A stretch of 64,000 nt of DNA from Tetrapyrgos nigripes (GCA_013368315.1 JAACJM010000130.1:173395-237394), one strand, 5' to 3'. Shown: positions 36,241-48,109, counted from the first letter of the stretch. A program made the numbers and translations. Notes: generated by a model not told the origin, from the sequence alone.

Positions 36241-36838
36241 GGTGGCCCAGTGGAAATGTATGTCGGTGTTGTAAGGCATCACCTTGCACATCACAGAAGT
36301 CCTGTGCTTGGATAGTGAGGCCAATCATTGCAGCACTGGCAAAAGTTGCCATGGACTGTTGAGTATCCAAAGGCTGCAGATCTGTGAAATATGTTCATGA
36401 TGATGAAATTTGATTCAAGTTTGGAAGCAATGCACATACTACACTGCCCTCCTGCACTGATGTCGAAAGGACGTTTTGACGTCAACTTCGTGACGACATT
36501 AGGCTGAGGTCAATTTGACCTCAGATGACGTCCGTTCGACGTCCAAGTCCCGGAATTAAAAACGCTCAGCCGATACCCATGTCCTGGAGACCTCAGCCAG
36601 GAGCTCGTAGATACATCATCCTGATATCAATGTAATCACTTCAGAATACCTCAGAAAGCTATGGACAGGCTGTTATGGCAATGCCTTTGCGGGCATCACA
36701 CAAACGTCACACTATTGTGACAACCACATGTCGCCAGCATATATCACTGATCAGACCAAACCACGACCATTGCAACGCAAAAACGACTGCTCAAGCATGT
36801 ATTCACAAAACGGGCTACTACAATCCCCAAAAAACACT

Positions 36839-38226
36839 CTAATTATGAGCCATTTCGACTACAATTTTGCTGGCTTGCTGGTTTACCGTTACCAGCCAAT
36901 CCTCCAGTTCTGACACGGAGACAGCGTTGGTATTTGCTTTAGCTTCTGCACACGCTGGATACTCTTTCCGGTCGTCGCTCAACACCACCTCAAAGAACCT
37001 GTGTAACTGGTGAGTTCAATGCTTATGCGTTCTGACTCCAATACTCACAACTGTTGCATAGCTGATTCTGGGTACTCTGTTCGCATCTCGGCCAGTTTCT
37101 TGTCAATATCCACCCACCAGGCGTCATCCTTTGCCGATTTTCCCTCCTTCTCAGATGTCTCCGGGTTGATGCGAGTCTCTTTTGCTGTTTTACGCTGCAC
37201 AAAGAGTCAGAAATGATCACGCAGGGAATAATGTGATACTCACCAGCCATGCGATCCGCATGTACAACGGCAGGGTTGCCTTGGCACGAGAACCCTGGAT
37301 ACATTTGTTGACCAACGTTGCGATATCGATCTTGGAGGTAAGACTGCTGATAACCTGGCATCGTATAATCATTGTCATGTTAACAAGCGTTTTTTTTTTT
37401 TTTTGCAGTACCCGCCCTTACCTCACTCTTCAGTTTGTAGCGAGCCTCTGTCGCTGCCTTGATGACCATGCTCTCCACTGCACTGCACCGGCCAGTCTCC
37501 TGAGCCTTGGGTAAGTCTTGAATACCAAGTTGGCGCATGGTTTGCTATAATTATTGATGATTGTCAATGCATCACAGGTATTGGCGAATGTAATCATAGA
37601 CACTGACCACGACATTGCTCGGAAGTCTAGAGCTTTGGTAGGCAGTCAATGATGGGGATAGAATCGTGAGTTTCGTGTAATCCTTGACAGACTCCTGTTG
37701 ACGGTTGGTGGGAAGTTGGCATCTCATGATGGTCAGTGCGAGACTCACCTTCAACGTCTCTGGAACATGATATTTTGCATCCTTCTCGTGGATCAGCTTG
37801 TCCAGCTTATCCTGACATTCCAGGTTGACCACCAACAGGCGATACAGTCCTTCTATTGGATTTGCATTCTGCCCCGTAATGCTGTAAGTGACTTCATTTG
37901 TATTGGTTCACCCACTGACTCACTTTCATGAAGGCTTCCGCCTCGTTGTCCGAATCAGTGGACAAGTTTTTGTGCCTCTTGAATTCTCGAGCTTGTTCCA
38001 TAGTAAAGGGGGCTGCAGCAGCAGTCAGCTCTGTGGCATTTACTTCTTCATCGCCTTCAAATTCGCTTCGGGTACGGATGGTGCCGTGAGAGGGAGAACC
38101 TTCAGCCGACTGGAATGTGGGGTCCAAGGCAGACTCTTGGTTGGGGTCGACTTGGGCAGCGAACCTACTCTCATACAGGGCCTGTACCCTGTCTCGTACA
38201 CTTTCTGTGGGGTTCATGGAGGACAT
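36839..38226 (-). CDS. Gene A of the three-gene unit, unknown family
   Basis: I do not recognise a named domain. Proposed exons join in frame from ATG 38226 (MSSMNPTESVRDRVQALYESR) to TAG 36839. The first two are 37924-38226 and 37749-37868, and about six more follow. Conserved-looking blocks in order are FTMEQAREFKRHKNL, ANPIEGLYRLLVVNLECQDK, YHVPETLK, a Tyr/Ser-rich linker, CSAVESMVIKAATEARYKLK and IDIATLVNKCIQGSR. Then come RIAWL, WWVDIDKKLAEM and FFEVVLSDDRKEYPACAEAK. It is mostly helical, about 350 residues, with no signal peptide or membrane segment. I recall similar small proteins beside homologues of gene B in agaric genomes, which supports a functional pair. It diverges from gene B across 126 bases. 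No stop or frameshift was found. Confidence 0.65.
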
Positions 38227-38352
38227 TGGTTGAAGACGAAGATGGACTTGGTTGAAATGTTTTTGTTTAGTGTTATGTAAGCACAGGTCAGGTGAATAAA
38301 TAGACGCGTTTCCTGGACGCGTCGTCTTTTTTACTTGTCTTTTCCCTGTGTC
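38227..38352. promoter_or_regulatory. Shared divergent promoter of genes A and B
   Basis: Only 126 bases separate the two start codons, so both genes must be driven from the same short region or from elements inside the coding sequences. It contains GACGCGTTTCCTGGACGCGT, a pair of GACGCG boxes near 38,303-38,322, and pyrimidine tracts pointing towards gene B. Confidence 0.55.
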
Positions 38353-41300
38353 ATGGCTCGTGGAAGAAAAACACAAAAAGAGAACCTTGGGACAGGTGAG
38401 ACCGCATTGCTGATCTGTTTCCCGTTGTTTCTGTAGGGCTGAGGTGATCCCACTCATTTTTCTTTCTTCAGATGCACGTCGTCATCCAATTACAGGTCAA
38501 GTCTCATGCAATATCTGTGAGACTGCTTACATGGAATTGGCCAGCTGGATGTTAGAAGGCAGCTATAGGAAACGTCATCTTTCAAGCAAGAAACACACAG
38601 ACGCGATCAAAATACTCACTGAGCAAGACCGAAACTGCAAAATGGCTCAGCAGCAATACCAGTCCTTGTACAATGCTCCGGCAATAACTCTGACAGATAA
38701 TCCGCCTCCGCTGGTGACTTTTTTACCGGCCTGGGGGTCGTCCTCTGATTTTGACATCAACGGAGTTTGTGATACGGATTTTCAACTGACTCCAGAAGAG
38801 GCTGCCGCATATTTTCCCTCTGTTGCAAGTCCTCAGAGTACACAGGTCCAACAGGAAGCATTTATGCAAGAAGAGCTGGAAAGGCTCCAGTTTATTGCTT
38901 TGGAAGATGGCTTTGTTGGCGATCAAGACGACACTGTACCTGCACTTATACAAGAATTCCAGTCTGTAGGTGAGCTGTTCTGGTTCATTGTAGCGCCTCC
39001 ATTTGATTGACCTTTCCTCCTTCAGGAAGGGACTCAGATGAAGACAATTATGAACAATTTGTCGAGAGACTCACCGGAGTCAAGAATAATCCTGATTACG
39101 CACCTTATGAAAGTAAAACTGTATGTATTCTTCCCTGATGGCGCTCATTTACTCACACTGTTTACAGATGTGTTATCTAGATCTTCTCGACAACCTTCCC
39201 CGTCTACGCCTCTCTTCCAGTCAGATGAAAATGGTTCTGTGGATAATGCGTGAATGCGGAGCGAAGGATGTACCGTGTTATTCTCAGCTCCGAGAAACTC
39301 AAAAGCATATTCGTCAACTTTGTGGAGTTTCAGTTACACCCCATACCTCTGACCTCGGAAATATCTTTTATACCACAGACGTGTGTGATTTGATTTCAAG
39401 AGTATGTTCTCACCATGTCGCCCATATGAGCATCATACTGACATCTCAGTAGGACCTGGCCAATCCTGAAGTTGCCCCACACATCCAGCTCTATCCGGAA
39501 GACAAGGGTAAGGGCCCAATATCAGAGACATGGCAAGTTCCTGGTGGTCGTTGGCATGAGTTGCCCTTGGACTGTCTTCCCCCATCCATCCTTGTTGATG
39601 AAAAGCGATTCTATATCCACGAAGTTGCGCAACTTCATGATGGATCTTGGTTTATACCACAACTATGGCTGGTTTACCAAGGAAGAACACATGCTGATGG
39701 TTTCCATGTTCTAATGGATAACGAGGTGCGCAAACTTGTTGGGGTCTTTGGTAATTTCTGATCTTTTGCAGTGTCATCTTGTGGTGACTGACAACGTCAC
39801 AGTCCGTATTGATGTCTCCGAGCTCTGTATGACCCATGAGGAGTTGACGCGGGTTCATGGGCCGTTGCAATTCCACGGTGAAATTTTTTCCGGAAGTGTA
39901 GAGACTTAAAAGTTTACCATAGACCCACACAGAATGTCATGCTGGTTTTGCAGCTCGGATCCCTAACGTCAATCGTCAAATTGATAACAGCGAAGACTTG
40001 TATACTATTTGGGTTCCACTTTGGGCTGACGATGTGTCTGGAGCTGTCTCTAAGCAATATCAGAAACATATGAACGTTTATATGCTCAACGCCAATTTAC
40101 CCGGAGTACTCTTGCATCAAGAGTATTTTGTTCGGTTTGTGTCGACCTCACCCTTGGCAAGTGCCCTCGAGCTCCTGAAACCAATTATGGAACAAATCAA
40201 GTGAGTTGTACTCTTATTCCTTTGAAATTGATTACCAAAAATAGTGCTAGATGTACCCACAAGCAACCCATTCGCAGCTTCAACGTAGCTACTCAACGGC
40301 CATGTGGAGCTCGACTGCAAGTACCTGACCTTCCCGCAGATAATCCCCAACAATCAGAGGAAAGCTCACACATCGGACATCAAGGATTGTGCAAATGTCG
40401 CCAGTGCTTTCCCGATGGCGAGAATGGGTTTCATGCCTCGGTTGAGGGATACTCCAACTTTTATAAGGTAAGAGGAAAATGCAATTTTATGATGGAGATA
40501 TGAACTGAATCTGCACCAGGCCGGAGCGCCTCGAAATGTGACCAACATACGTTCCTGTGTCCTTGAGCAGCTACGCCTGGCAACCTATGGGATCGAGTCG
40601 CATGTCGAAGAACTTCAAAAAAGAACTGGTACCAAGGACAAAATTGCTCAGCATTGGATCGACATTCTCATACCCAAGGCCCGAGTCATGCAGGCGGAGC
40701 AACCTAACAAGTCTAAGAAAACCATCTCAGATGAGCTTCTGCAGTGGCTCGGTGCGCAGACAGACCAGCCATACAGCTGTCTTCTTGATGTAGACCGTGA
40801 GTTAGTCTAATCCACGTCTTTTTCCAAGACTTATCTATTTTCCATAGACCTGGACCCGTCACAAGACACGCTGGTAGAAATTTTGCACACCATCCTTCTT
40901 GGCACTGAAAAGTACAAGTGGCACGGTTTACATTCGCCTTGGACCGAACAGCAGCAAAGCTTGTTCACAGTTCGGTTACAGAGTACCAACACGGATGGCC
41001 TCCTCATTCCTCCTATCCGTGCAGCTTACATGATGCAATACAGGAATGGTTTAATCGGAAAGCATTTTAAAACGTTGATGCAAACGTTGATTTTTCATGT
41101 TGCAGATTTGGTTGATGCCAATCAACTTGACCTTGTCAAAGCAACTGGACAGCTTGGCGCACATGTATGGATGAGTACGATTGATGACCTGGATACATAC
41201 CTGGTATGTGGAGCAGAGCTTCTTTTGATATGATATTCTGAAGGTCAATATAGGAGGATCTCGAGATTTTGATTGGAAATGTACTCGACGCATTTGCCAA

Positions 41301-42513
41301 CATCGACCCGTCAAAAATTCTCATCAAGATCAAGCTTCACATACTCATACACCTCCCAATGCATATTCGCCGATGTGGACCTGCTGTGAGGTTTGCAACA
41401 GAGATATTTGAATGCTTTAATGCTATCTTTCGCATGTGTTCCGTTCTCAGTAACCACCAAGCACCAAGTCATGACATCGCAGTCAAATTTGCCGATCTTG
41501 ACCAAGTCAAACATATCTTCAGCGGAGGGTTTTGGAAAGACTCGAGCGGGAAATGGGTGCGGGGTGGTAAGGAGGTCCAGACCTTACTTCGACGGTCTCC
41601 TTTACTTCAAAAGCACTTGGGTTGGAGCCCAAAAGCTGTATGGGTGCCTGGGTCTATGAAAGCGGTGCCTCAAAGAAAGTCCGTTCTTCGCTCCCTCACA
41701 GATACTCTCGTCCTCGAAGCTTCTAACCCATGTGGTATTTTCATTCACGGAGACTCAGACTGGTTAGACGCAGTTCATGTCACCGCAGTCACTGGGGATC
41801 AGTGTCAGGTCGGCTCATTTGCAGTTTTCAGAGCTCAATCCATGGTGAGTAGCATCAAATGTTGTGGTTGCCTCTTGCCTCAGACCCAAAAACAGATTAA
41901 TGGATCTTCGGCGCTGTTTGGGCGAATTGTCCAGATGTTACTGCCAAGTCGGAACTCGGAACAGGGTATTCTGGTAATTGAGGAATTCAAGATCGGTGAG
42001 GCCCTCCATCCCAAGTATGGAATGCCCGTAACATCTCCTGCAGGCGGTACACAACCACAATATGTTCTGCTTCCTTCACAAGTCTGTCTTTTTGACTTTT
42101 ACCCTCTCGACAGTGCCTGACATCTCTGATTATAGGCCGTTCAGTTTATTGTCAATGTGCAACATGATTGTCGTGCTTCTGACTGCCAGGCTTCAAAAAC
42201 AGTGCCCAAATGTCAAGAACGGCAAGATTCTGGTGCTGTTGTACGTGTAATTGTTCACAATGACGACCGCCACTTCATCATCAACACACATGCACTGCAC
42301 AATGCCTCACTTCTCAGGAAGTTTCTGCCTCGATATCTTACTGTGCCTCGACCTTTGTATGCTGACCAAGTAGCATGGCATCGTGGATTAGCGGAAGAAT
42401 TGGTGGTTAAGCAGGCCGAGAAAGCTGAGGAAACCAAGAGGAAAGCGGCGGAGACGAGGAAGAGGAACAAGCTTGCGAAGGAAGCAACAGCGGCTCGGGC
42501 AAATTGTGCTTAG
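38353..42513 (+). CDS. Gene B: large agaric repetitive protein, C2H2-like N-terminus
   Basis: About 1,168 residues from 13 exons: 38353-38395, 38472-38969, 39026-39120, 39168-39401, 39453-39725, 39772-39877, 39954-40200, 40245-40467, 40520-40796, 40848-41203, 41254-41844, 41896-42081 and 42136-42513. Every junction keeps frame, so the gene looks intact. Exon 1 gives MARGRKTQKEN. Exon 2 has a zinc-finger-like CNIC...H..H (VSCNICETAY, then RHLSSKKH). Further blocks are MVLWIMRECGAKDVP, WADDVSGAVSKQYQKHMNVY, LPADNPQQSEESSHIGHQG, a CKCRQC motif, and EILHTILLGTEKYKWH. Then come AAYMMQYRNGLIGKHFKTLM, KLHILIHLPMHIRRCGPAVR, ATEIFECFNAIFRMCSVLSN and a basic coiled C-terminus. I recall this family in many near-copies in Agaricomycetes. 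It lacks motifs of the transposases I know, so a transposon role is inference. Confidence 0.8.
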
Positions 42514-42597
42514 AATACAATGATGTATCATTTTGGCAAGAAAAATAGTCAATCATTTTTTGTTAATACGTTATACACTGTAGTGGCCAGTAATCCC

Positions 42598-43343
42598 CTA
42601 TACCCCAAACTGTTTCTGTAAATCTGCTAATTCCCTCTTGACTGCATCTCGCTCCAATTCCGCAACTCGACGCAACGCATCAGCAGCACACATATGTAAT
42701 TCCAGCACTGAACAGCGCTCGCGGCTTTCCTTGAGAGATTTTGCCAAGTGGTTGTTTCGTCGTTTGGTCTGAGTCAATGGTGAGCCAGGAGCATTGAAAG
42801 TGCGTATGACAAGAGGCAGAACACCTGAAGATACTGTCAGTATTGATTCGGATGTGAGTATTAGAGACATACGTTTATATTTGAGCCCATTAATCAAAGA
42901 TGGTTTCCTCCACTCGGGCTTAGGCTGAGTATGTTCCTCCAGATTGAAGGGGTCAGTCGCGCCGAGATCCGCTGTGGACGTTTCAAGGAGGCGGCAAGAA
43001 GGCGGTAAGGAGGCGCTGCGATGCTGTCGCTTGGGATATGGGTTCTGCCTGACATTGCTGAGGGATGTCTTTGCACGGAATGTTGGGACCAGGGGTGAGT
43101 GTTCTTCAGGTGAATATGATGAACGAACACATTCGAGATCATTTTGAGGCCTGCTATATTATCAGGACAGATTTCAGCGCATACAGTGTAAGAACTCTCT
43201 AGCTGGTCAACATACTGTTTCGGTATTGAAAAGATTTGCGCTGAGGCTTCAGGACTAGCCTCCAATTTTAGCGGCAGACCGGTTCCATTTGATGCTGGCC
43301 TACTGCGAAGAGTGAAGCGGCCGTGTGGTGAGCCAGAGTCCAT
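42598..43343 (-). CDS. Gene C of the three-gene unit, C-terminal coiled coil
   Basis: The frame from ATG 43343 reads MDSGSPHGRFTLRSRP and SIPKQYVDQLESSYT, followed by an intron. The next exon gives SPEEHSPLVPTFRAKTSL, QNPYPKRQHRSASLPP, FNLEEHTQPKPEWRKPSLIN and GLKYK. After a second short intron (GTATGT to TTCAG, near 42,826-42,868) comes RTFNAPGSPLTQTKRRNNHL and a heptad-like, charged helix (ESRERCSVLELHMCAADALR) ending LQKQFGV with a TAG at 42598. The basic RRNN plus coiled coil is faintly bZIP-like, but the spacing is not classical. The exact first splice is uncertain. It converges on gene B with an 84-base gap. Confidence 0.55.
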
Positions 43344-44309
43344 GACAGAAAGTGAAAGTATTGTTACTCATCGACATTGGCAAACGAAAAATTGCTGGTC
43401 CAAAGAGTGTTAAATGAGAGACAACAAGAATGTCAAAGCTAGCTCGAGAAGACGTCGTTGAGAGCTCATTTACAATGACGCGTCGACATTTTTGCCTCAA
43501 GGTCGGTCAAAGGTCTCACGAGTATCTCATTTCTACCTCGCGGGCTCAGAAGGTCATTTCGAGCTCCTCTGTACGTCCACTCGTCATTTCAGGTCAATGT
43601 CGTCTCAATATTAACAAAGGGCAATCAAATTTGTATTTTTTCAGGTTGGTGGTGTAGCTATCACGGTTGCTCCTCCTGACAAAAAATGTGCGCATTTTCT
43701 CACAAATCAAAATTCGAATACTATTTGCCTCCCTTTTTTGGTCACAAACGAATAAAAAGTTTAGCACGGAAAAACTTGAGCGCATAATTTGAGCTTTTGC
43801 GACCCCTTTTTTGGCAGCTAATACGATCAAATTTATCTCACCCAAAATCGTGTGAACTATCCGTCATTTAAGAGTGCACAAAAATGGCTGGCAAATATGC
43901 TCCGCGCCCCGGTGTGCTGCCGGCAAATTCCGTTCGCGCCACGCGATGTACACATTCCGGTGCGTGCAAACGCAAAAACTCAAACATTTGCTTCATTCTG
44001 CTCCTCTACACACTTTTGTCTATGTGATGTGACTTGGGACACCTTTTGTGTCCTCTGATCCACTTCTAAAGCTATTTCAGTAACCTAAGCCTTCAATACA
44101 GGTGCATATTATTGATGTAATTCTCTAATAATATTATTTTATTATAACTTCTTTGTGAAATACCTCTGCTCAACTACTTACATTCCCTTTTTTTACATGG
44201 TCAGACAACAGTATCACAAATTTAAGGTTCAGTGTCAGCTAATTGTACCAGCATAAATATTCATATCTGGTTGCTGACAAACATATGGCAGTAGTACTGT
44301 GCAAAAAAT

Positions 44310-44600
44310 CCAAATTTCGCAGGTGCAATTTTCAGTTATTTTTTTGCGGGTTCGGACTGTGTACAGTATCCTGGTTTTTTGCAGGTAGCCAGATGGAGCT
44401 AAAAAAAAATTTCACAGGCCACCAAAGCGCACTCCAATTTTTGCAGGTTGCTTTTTGCATAAGTCGGAAGTTTTTCACAGGTTCTTGCTGGTCAATTTGT
44501 CCACAGGTTCAGGCTCGCAACTTTTTGCAGGTAGCTCGATGATGATCCTCCATCTTTGTTGCAGGTCAGACATGACAGTCATTTTGTACAGGTGTTGTCT
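44310..44600 (+). repeat. Array of TTTTTGCAGGT-like motifs
   Basis: About eight times in 290 bases a T-run is followed by CAGGT or CACAGGT (TTTTTTGCAGGTAGC, TTTCACAGGCC, TTTTTGCAGGTTGC, TTTTTCACAGGTTC, GTCCACAGGTTC and others). The unit is irregular, 25-45 bases. Each copy looks like a strong 3' splice site, but no exons follow. Confidence 0.55.
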
Positions 44601-45429
44601 TATATCTGCATTAGAACCCACCCTCCACTCAAATTGTGGCTAAAAACTTTGAAAGTCAAGAAATCAATGAAACACCCACTCATAAAATACTTTATTATTT
44701 CTAGCTAGTACTTTTGGTTATGTACATACTTTGGAACAGACGGTAACCCGCCAGACCTGCAGAAAACCCGTACCCAAGGGATACCTGTGCAGTTCAATAA
44801 ACTCTCTTAAAAGGGAACGTGAAAAAGAGAGCAGGAGTCTAAAAGACCCTCACACCACCTATGTTATGCCATCTTCTTTCCTTCTTTTCACTCTGTGGCT
44901 TTTCAATAAGTCTGATATGAAGACTATTTTCTATCCTGTGGTAAGCATCTATGACTGTGGTTTCCATATTTCAGTTGAAGCTCATGTTTCCGAAGGGAAT
45001 ATTTGCAGTTTCATTATCACCTCAAATGTCTGGAATATCTTTACTGGCAGCTCTTATATGGATTTGGCTCACCCTTCTTGTAGTTATGGTTTCCAATCAA
45101 TTATTTGGCAATGCACCGGAGGAGGACAAAGTGAACAAACCAGAAAGACCTATTCCAGCACAACAAATTTCAGTCAAACATGCTCAAATCCTTCGATGGC
45201 TTTTGTCATTTTGGATGATTGTCTATGCAGCAGCTTTACATTTTCATGCTCTTCCCTATACCTTTGCAATATGAATCCTTAATGTTATCCACAATGAGCT
45301 TGGTGGACATAGCCACTGGCTCACAAAAAAGTCTGCTGTGGGCTTTATTACTTTTTATTTGAGGGTGAATTTGGGTTTTCTCTGCCACGTAAATCTACTG
45401 ATAAGTGATTGCATTTTTTGTCAGGAGGA

Positions 45430-45655
45430 GCAACGCCCGCTGTGCAGTAGGCGCCTGTTGCGTCGGAACTAATATTTCTTTCCGTCGGGTCACATGGAAA
45501 TGCACCAGGACAAAGCTAGAAACACAGCCCCACGGATAACTCCGGTCCAAACCCGTTTGACGGACGGATAGACAGGACCATTTAAACATAGCCACAAGCA
45601 GAAATCAAGTGTAATAAACTCAGCCTCATTTCATTCAGCCTCGTAATATAGCAGG
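45430..45655 (+). repeat. Repeat C, copy 1
   Basis: The copy contains TCGGAACTAATATTTCTTTC, CACATGGAAATGCACCAGGA, CAAAGCTAGAAACACAGCCC and the 3' tail GTGTAATAAACTCAGCCTCA, TTTCATTCAGCCTCGTAAT. It is about 90 percent identical to 53,445-53,652, and its tail is shared with repeat B. Confidence 0.8.
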
Positions 45656-46581
45656 AAGCAGAGACCAGATGATGGTGCACTGAAGGGTTCTTGAGACAAG
45701 TACAAGGAGTGGATTTTTGTTTGCAGGAGGCTTAATTTGGGCTTAAAATGCCCTTTATTAAAAACTATTATTAACTACATGTATTTAAGGTGTAAATCTG
45801 ATGATTGGCCTTAATTAAGGCCTTAAGGACAACACTGCCAGTGCAGCAGCAATCACAGCTTGTCTTCAGTTGGCCGTTGCGCTGTGGTCTTTGTACCCTT
45901 TCATGAGAATGTCATGTCAGTTTGTCAATGTACTCACTTGGTTTTTTTTTTTGGCGAAACTCAAACCAATCAGTGTATCTTGTAATACAAAGCGCCACAT
46001 ACTTGGTCAATACAGCCTTTGACTAGCCTTCGTTTCAAACCGAGACTTCTAGTTGTTCCTAATGGCTGTTGCCACTTTGATAGTTTGGTAGCATTCCCTT
46101 AACGGTGGATAGTAAGGAAGTCAAATATAAAATAATGTGTACTTACTCCTATGCCCTCTGGCCTCATACTCGCCACGTTGCGGTGCTGGCCCACACCCCT
46201 TTCATACCCCTGACCTCCATGTCCGTCTTTCGGCCGTTCAATCAAGGCACTTGAATTGCACTCTGGGTAAGGGGAACTACTGTAACTATGGCTTCCACGG
46301 CGTGCAGATTGTACAGAATACTGATGTCACTGCATACAGCGGCAGGTACGACTTCTGACTCTGATCAATCAGCACTGTTCATTTGCGACTCCTGTCAGTG
46401 CCACTCCTTGTCCAACGCCATTGCACTAGGTTGCAAATGCACCCAAGTGGATCTAGTCCGCCATAGTCGTCTTCAAGGCGAGCTATACTTCTCTATATAA
46501 AGCACGTATTTTGAATTCGTAGAGTACTTATCCATCCTTCCTTCCTTTCGTCTATTTCTCTAAAGACTCTAAACAGGGATC

Positions 46582-48103
46582 ATGAGACTCGTACCATCGA
46601 GTTTGGCACTCCTTGCATCCATATCCCCTCTCATACCCACTCCTTGTTTGGCTCGTCGAAAATGGAACGACACTGGCCGCGGTACAATTGCTTTTGAAGA
46701 AAACTGGGGTGTACCAGAGATTATGGGTCCTCTGGCTGGAGTGTACGTACTTACATTTTACTACTGCGAGTTATTCTTCAATTTTACTCATTACCTCTCT
46801 TGAACTTGAACAGAAGCCCACAACTCCAGGCGGATATCTTAGACGTCCATAATCAGCGTCTCAGGAGGATGGACGAGAATGGGATTGATTTCGTCAGTAC
46901 TACTTACTAGGACTTACCTACTCATCTGCTTATTCTTCCGTTCTCACTACCTCCTTCTTTCACCTTCCTCCCCCAGATGATCCTCTCCTGCGCAACTCCC
47001 TGCATTCAAGGCATCTCCTCCCCCTCCCTCGCAGCAAGCACCGCCAAATCCGTCAACGACCAACTCGCATCTCAAATCTCCAACAATACATTTAGATTTG
47101 GTGCTCTCGCCGCTTTGTCGATGCATGATCCGGTCGAAGCTGCCCAAGAGTTGAATCGGACGGTGAAGGAATTGGGATTTTTCGGTGCGTTGGTGAATGA
47201 TTATCAGCAGGCTGGGGATAATAATGGTTAGTATTACGAGTTTATTGTTTAATTCAAGTCTCCATACTTACCACTGTAATTCACTATCCTGGACGCAGAT
47301 ACCCTGATATACTACGACGGCCCTCAATTCGACCCATTCTGGAAAATGGTCACGGATCTCGATGTCCCTGTCTATTTCCATCCTAGGGTTAATGTCCCTC
47401 TCATCTTAAACCTGACCTACAGCCACGCTCCATTCCTTATAGGGGCATCTCAAGAGTTTCAAGCGACGCTGTCTACGCATGTGTTGGGGTTGTGCACCAA
47501 TGGGGTGTTTGAGTGAGTACATGTTGTTCTCCTTTTCTTCGAAAGAAATAGTTCTTAACATTGTCGCTTACCCGCGACGCGACTTTCTTTCCTTTTCTTA
47601 CAGTCGCTTTCCCACTTTGAGGGTGATTGTGGGACACATGGGGGAACGTATACCCTCGGATTTGACCCGTATTGATAGTCGTAAGTGCTAAGTTTGTGAA
47701 GATTATTTATAGCGTATTGATCTTCACATATTCTTCCTCCCAATCTTCTCCCCCCTTCCCTAATGCCCTCCCTCCCACCTTTCTCACTCTTCCAGGCCTC
47801 GTGGCCCAACGGGACGACGGCCTCACCATGAATCAAACCGTTCGATCATACTGGCACACAAATCTCTACTCAACGACTTCTGGCGATTTCGATACTTCCC
47901 TCCTACTCTTCCATAAAGGCCAAATTGGGATAGATAGAATCATGTTTTCAGTGGATTATCCGTTTGATTCGATTGAGGATGCGAGCACGTGGGTTAATAG
48001 TTTGGGTGGCACTAAAGGTGGGAAGGGAAATGCGTTGACTCGGGAGGAATTGTTGGCTTTGAAGAGGGAGACGGCGATTAAGCTTTTCAAGTTGAATCAT
48101 TAA
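46582..48103 (+). CDS. Amidohydrolase-2 family protein with signal peptide
   Basis: This is a TIM-barrel metal-dependent hydrolase/decarboxylase of the gamma-resorcylate and 2,3-dihydroxybenzoate decarboxylase type. Exons: 46582-46742, 46814-46892, 46977-47226, 47299-47512, 47604-47680 and 47796-48103; all keep frame. A signal peptide (SLALLASISPLIPTPCLA) is followed by TIAFEENWGVPEI. Later motifs are DILDVHNQRLRRMDENGIDF, VPVYFHPR, SQEFQATLSTHVLGLCTNGV and VIVGHMGERIP. Then comes IMFSVDYPFD, whose Asp matches the catalytic metal ligand of the family. The usual N-terminal E-x-H metal pair reads E-E-N here, so one His ligand is replaced by Asn. Secretion and this change argue against a standard cytosolic decarboxylase. 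Substrate unknown. Confidence 0.85.
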
Positions 48104-48109
48104 GATTAA

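Larger units (their letters stand above)
43350..46580. other. Intergenic with repeats, no firm gene
   Basis: The overlapping frames at 44731-45282 (183 codons) and 44951-45274 (107 codons, hydrophobic LLAALIWIWLTLLVVMV) compete with each other and have no recognised domain. The frames at 46137-46500 contain GNYCNYGFHGVQIVQNTDV and a Cys-rich ICDSCQCHSLSNAIALGCKC piece. A small secreted gene could be hidden there, but I could not connect exons. Confidence 0.3.

Noticed and set aside
36053..36370. 105-codon minus-strand ORF with VKLTVKLT repeats
   Set aside because: It is a translated minisatellite with no start context or domain.
36839..42513. KDZ-type transposon
   Set aside because: The large gene lacks the motif blocks I associate with KDZ transposases. 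Its blocks belong to a different repetitive agaric family.
44731..45282. 183-codon plus-strand ORF
   Set aside because: It overlaps another open frame, has no recognisable domain and is bordered by repeats. Coding status is undecided, so it is not called.
47388..47442. Intron in the amidohydrolase gene
   Set aside because: The sequence is open in frame and encodes an expected segment (SHAPFLIGASQEF), so it is exon.
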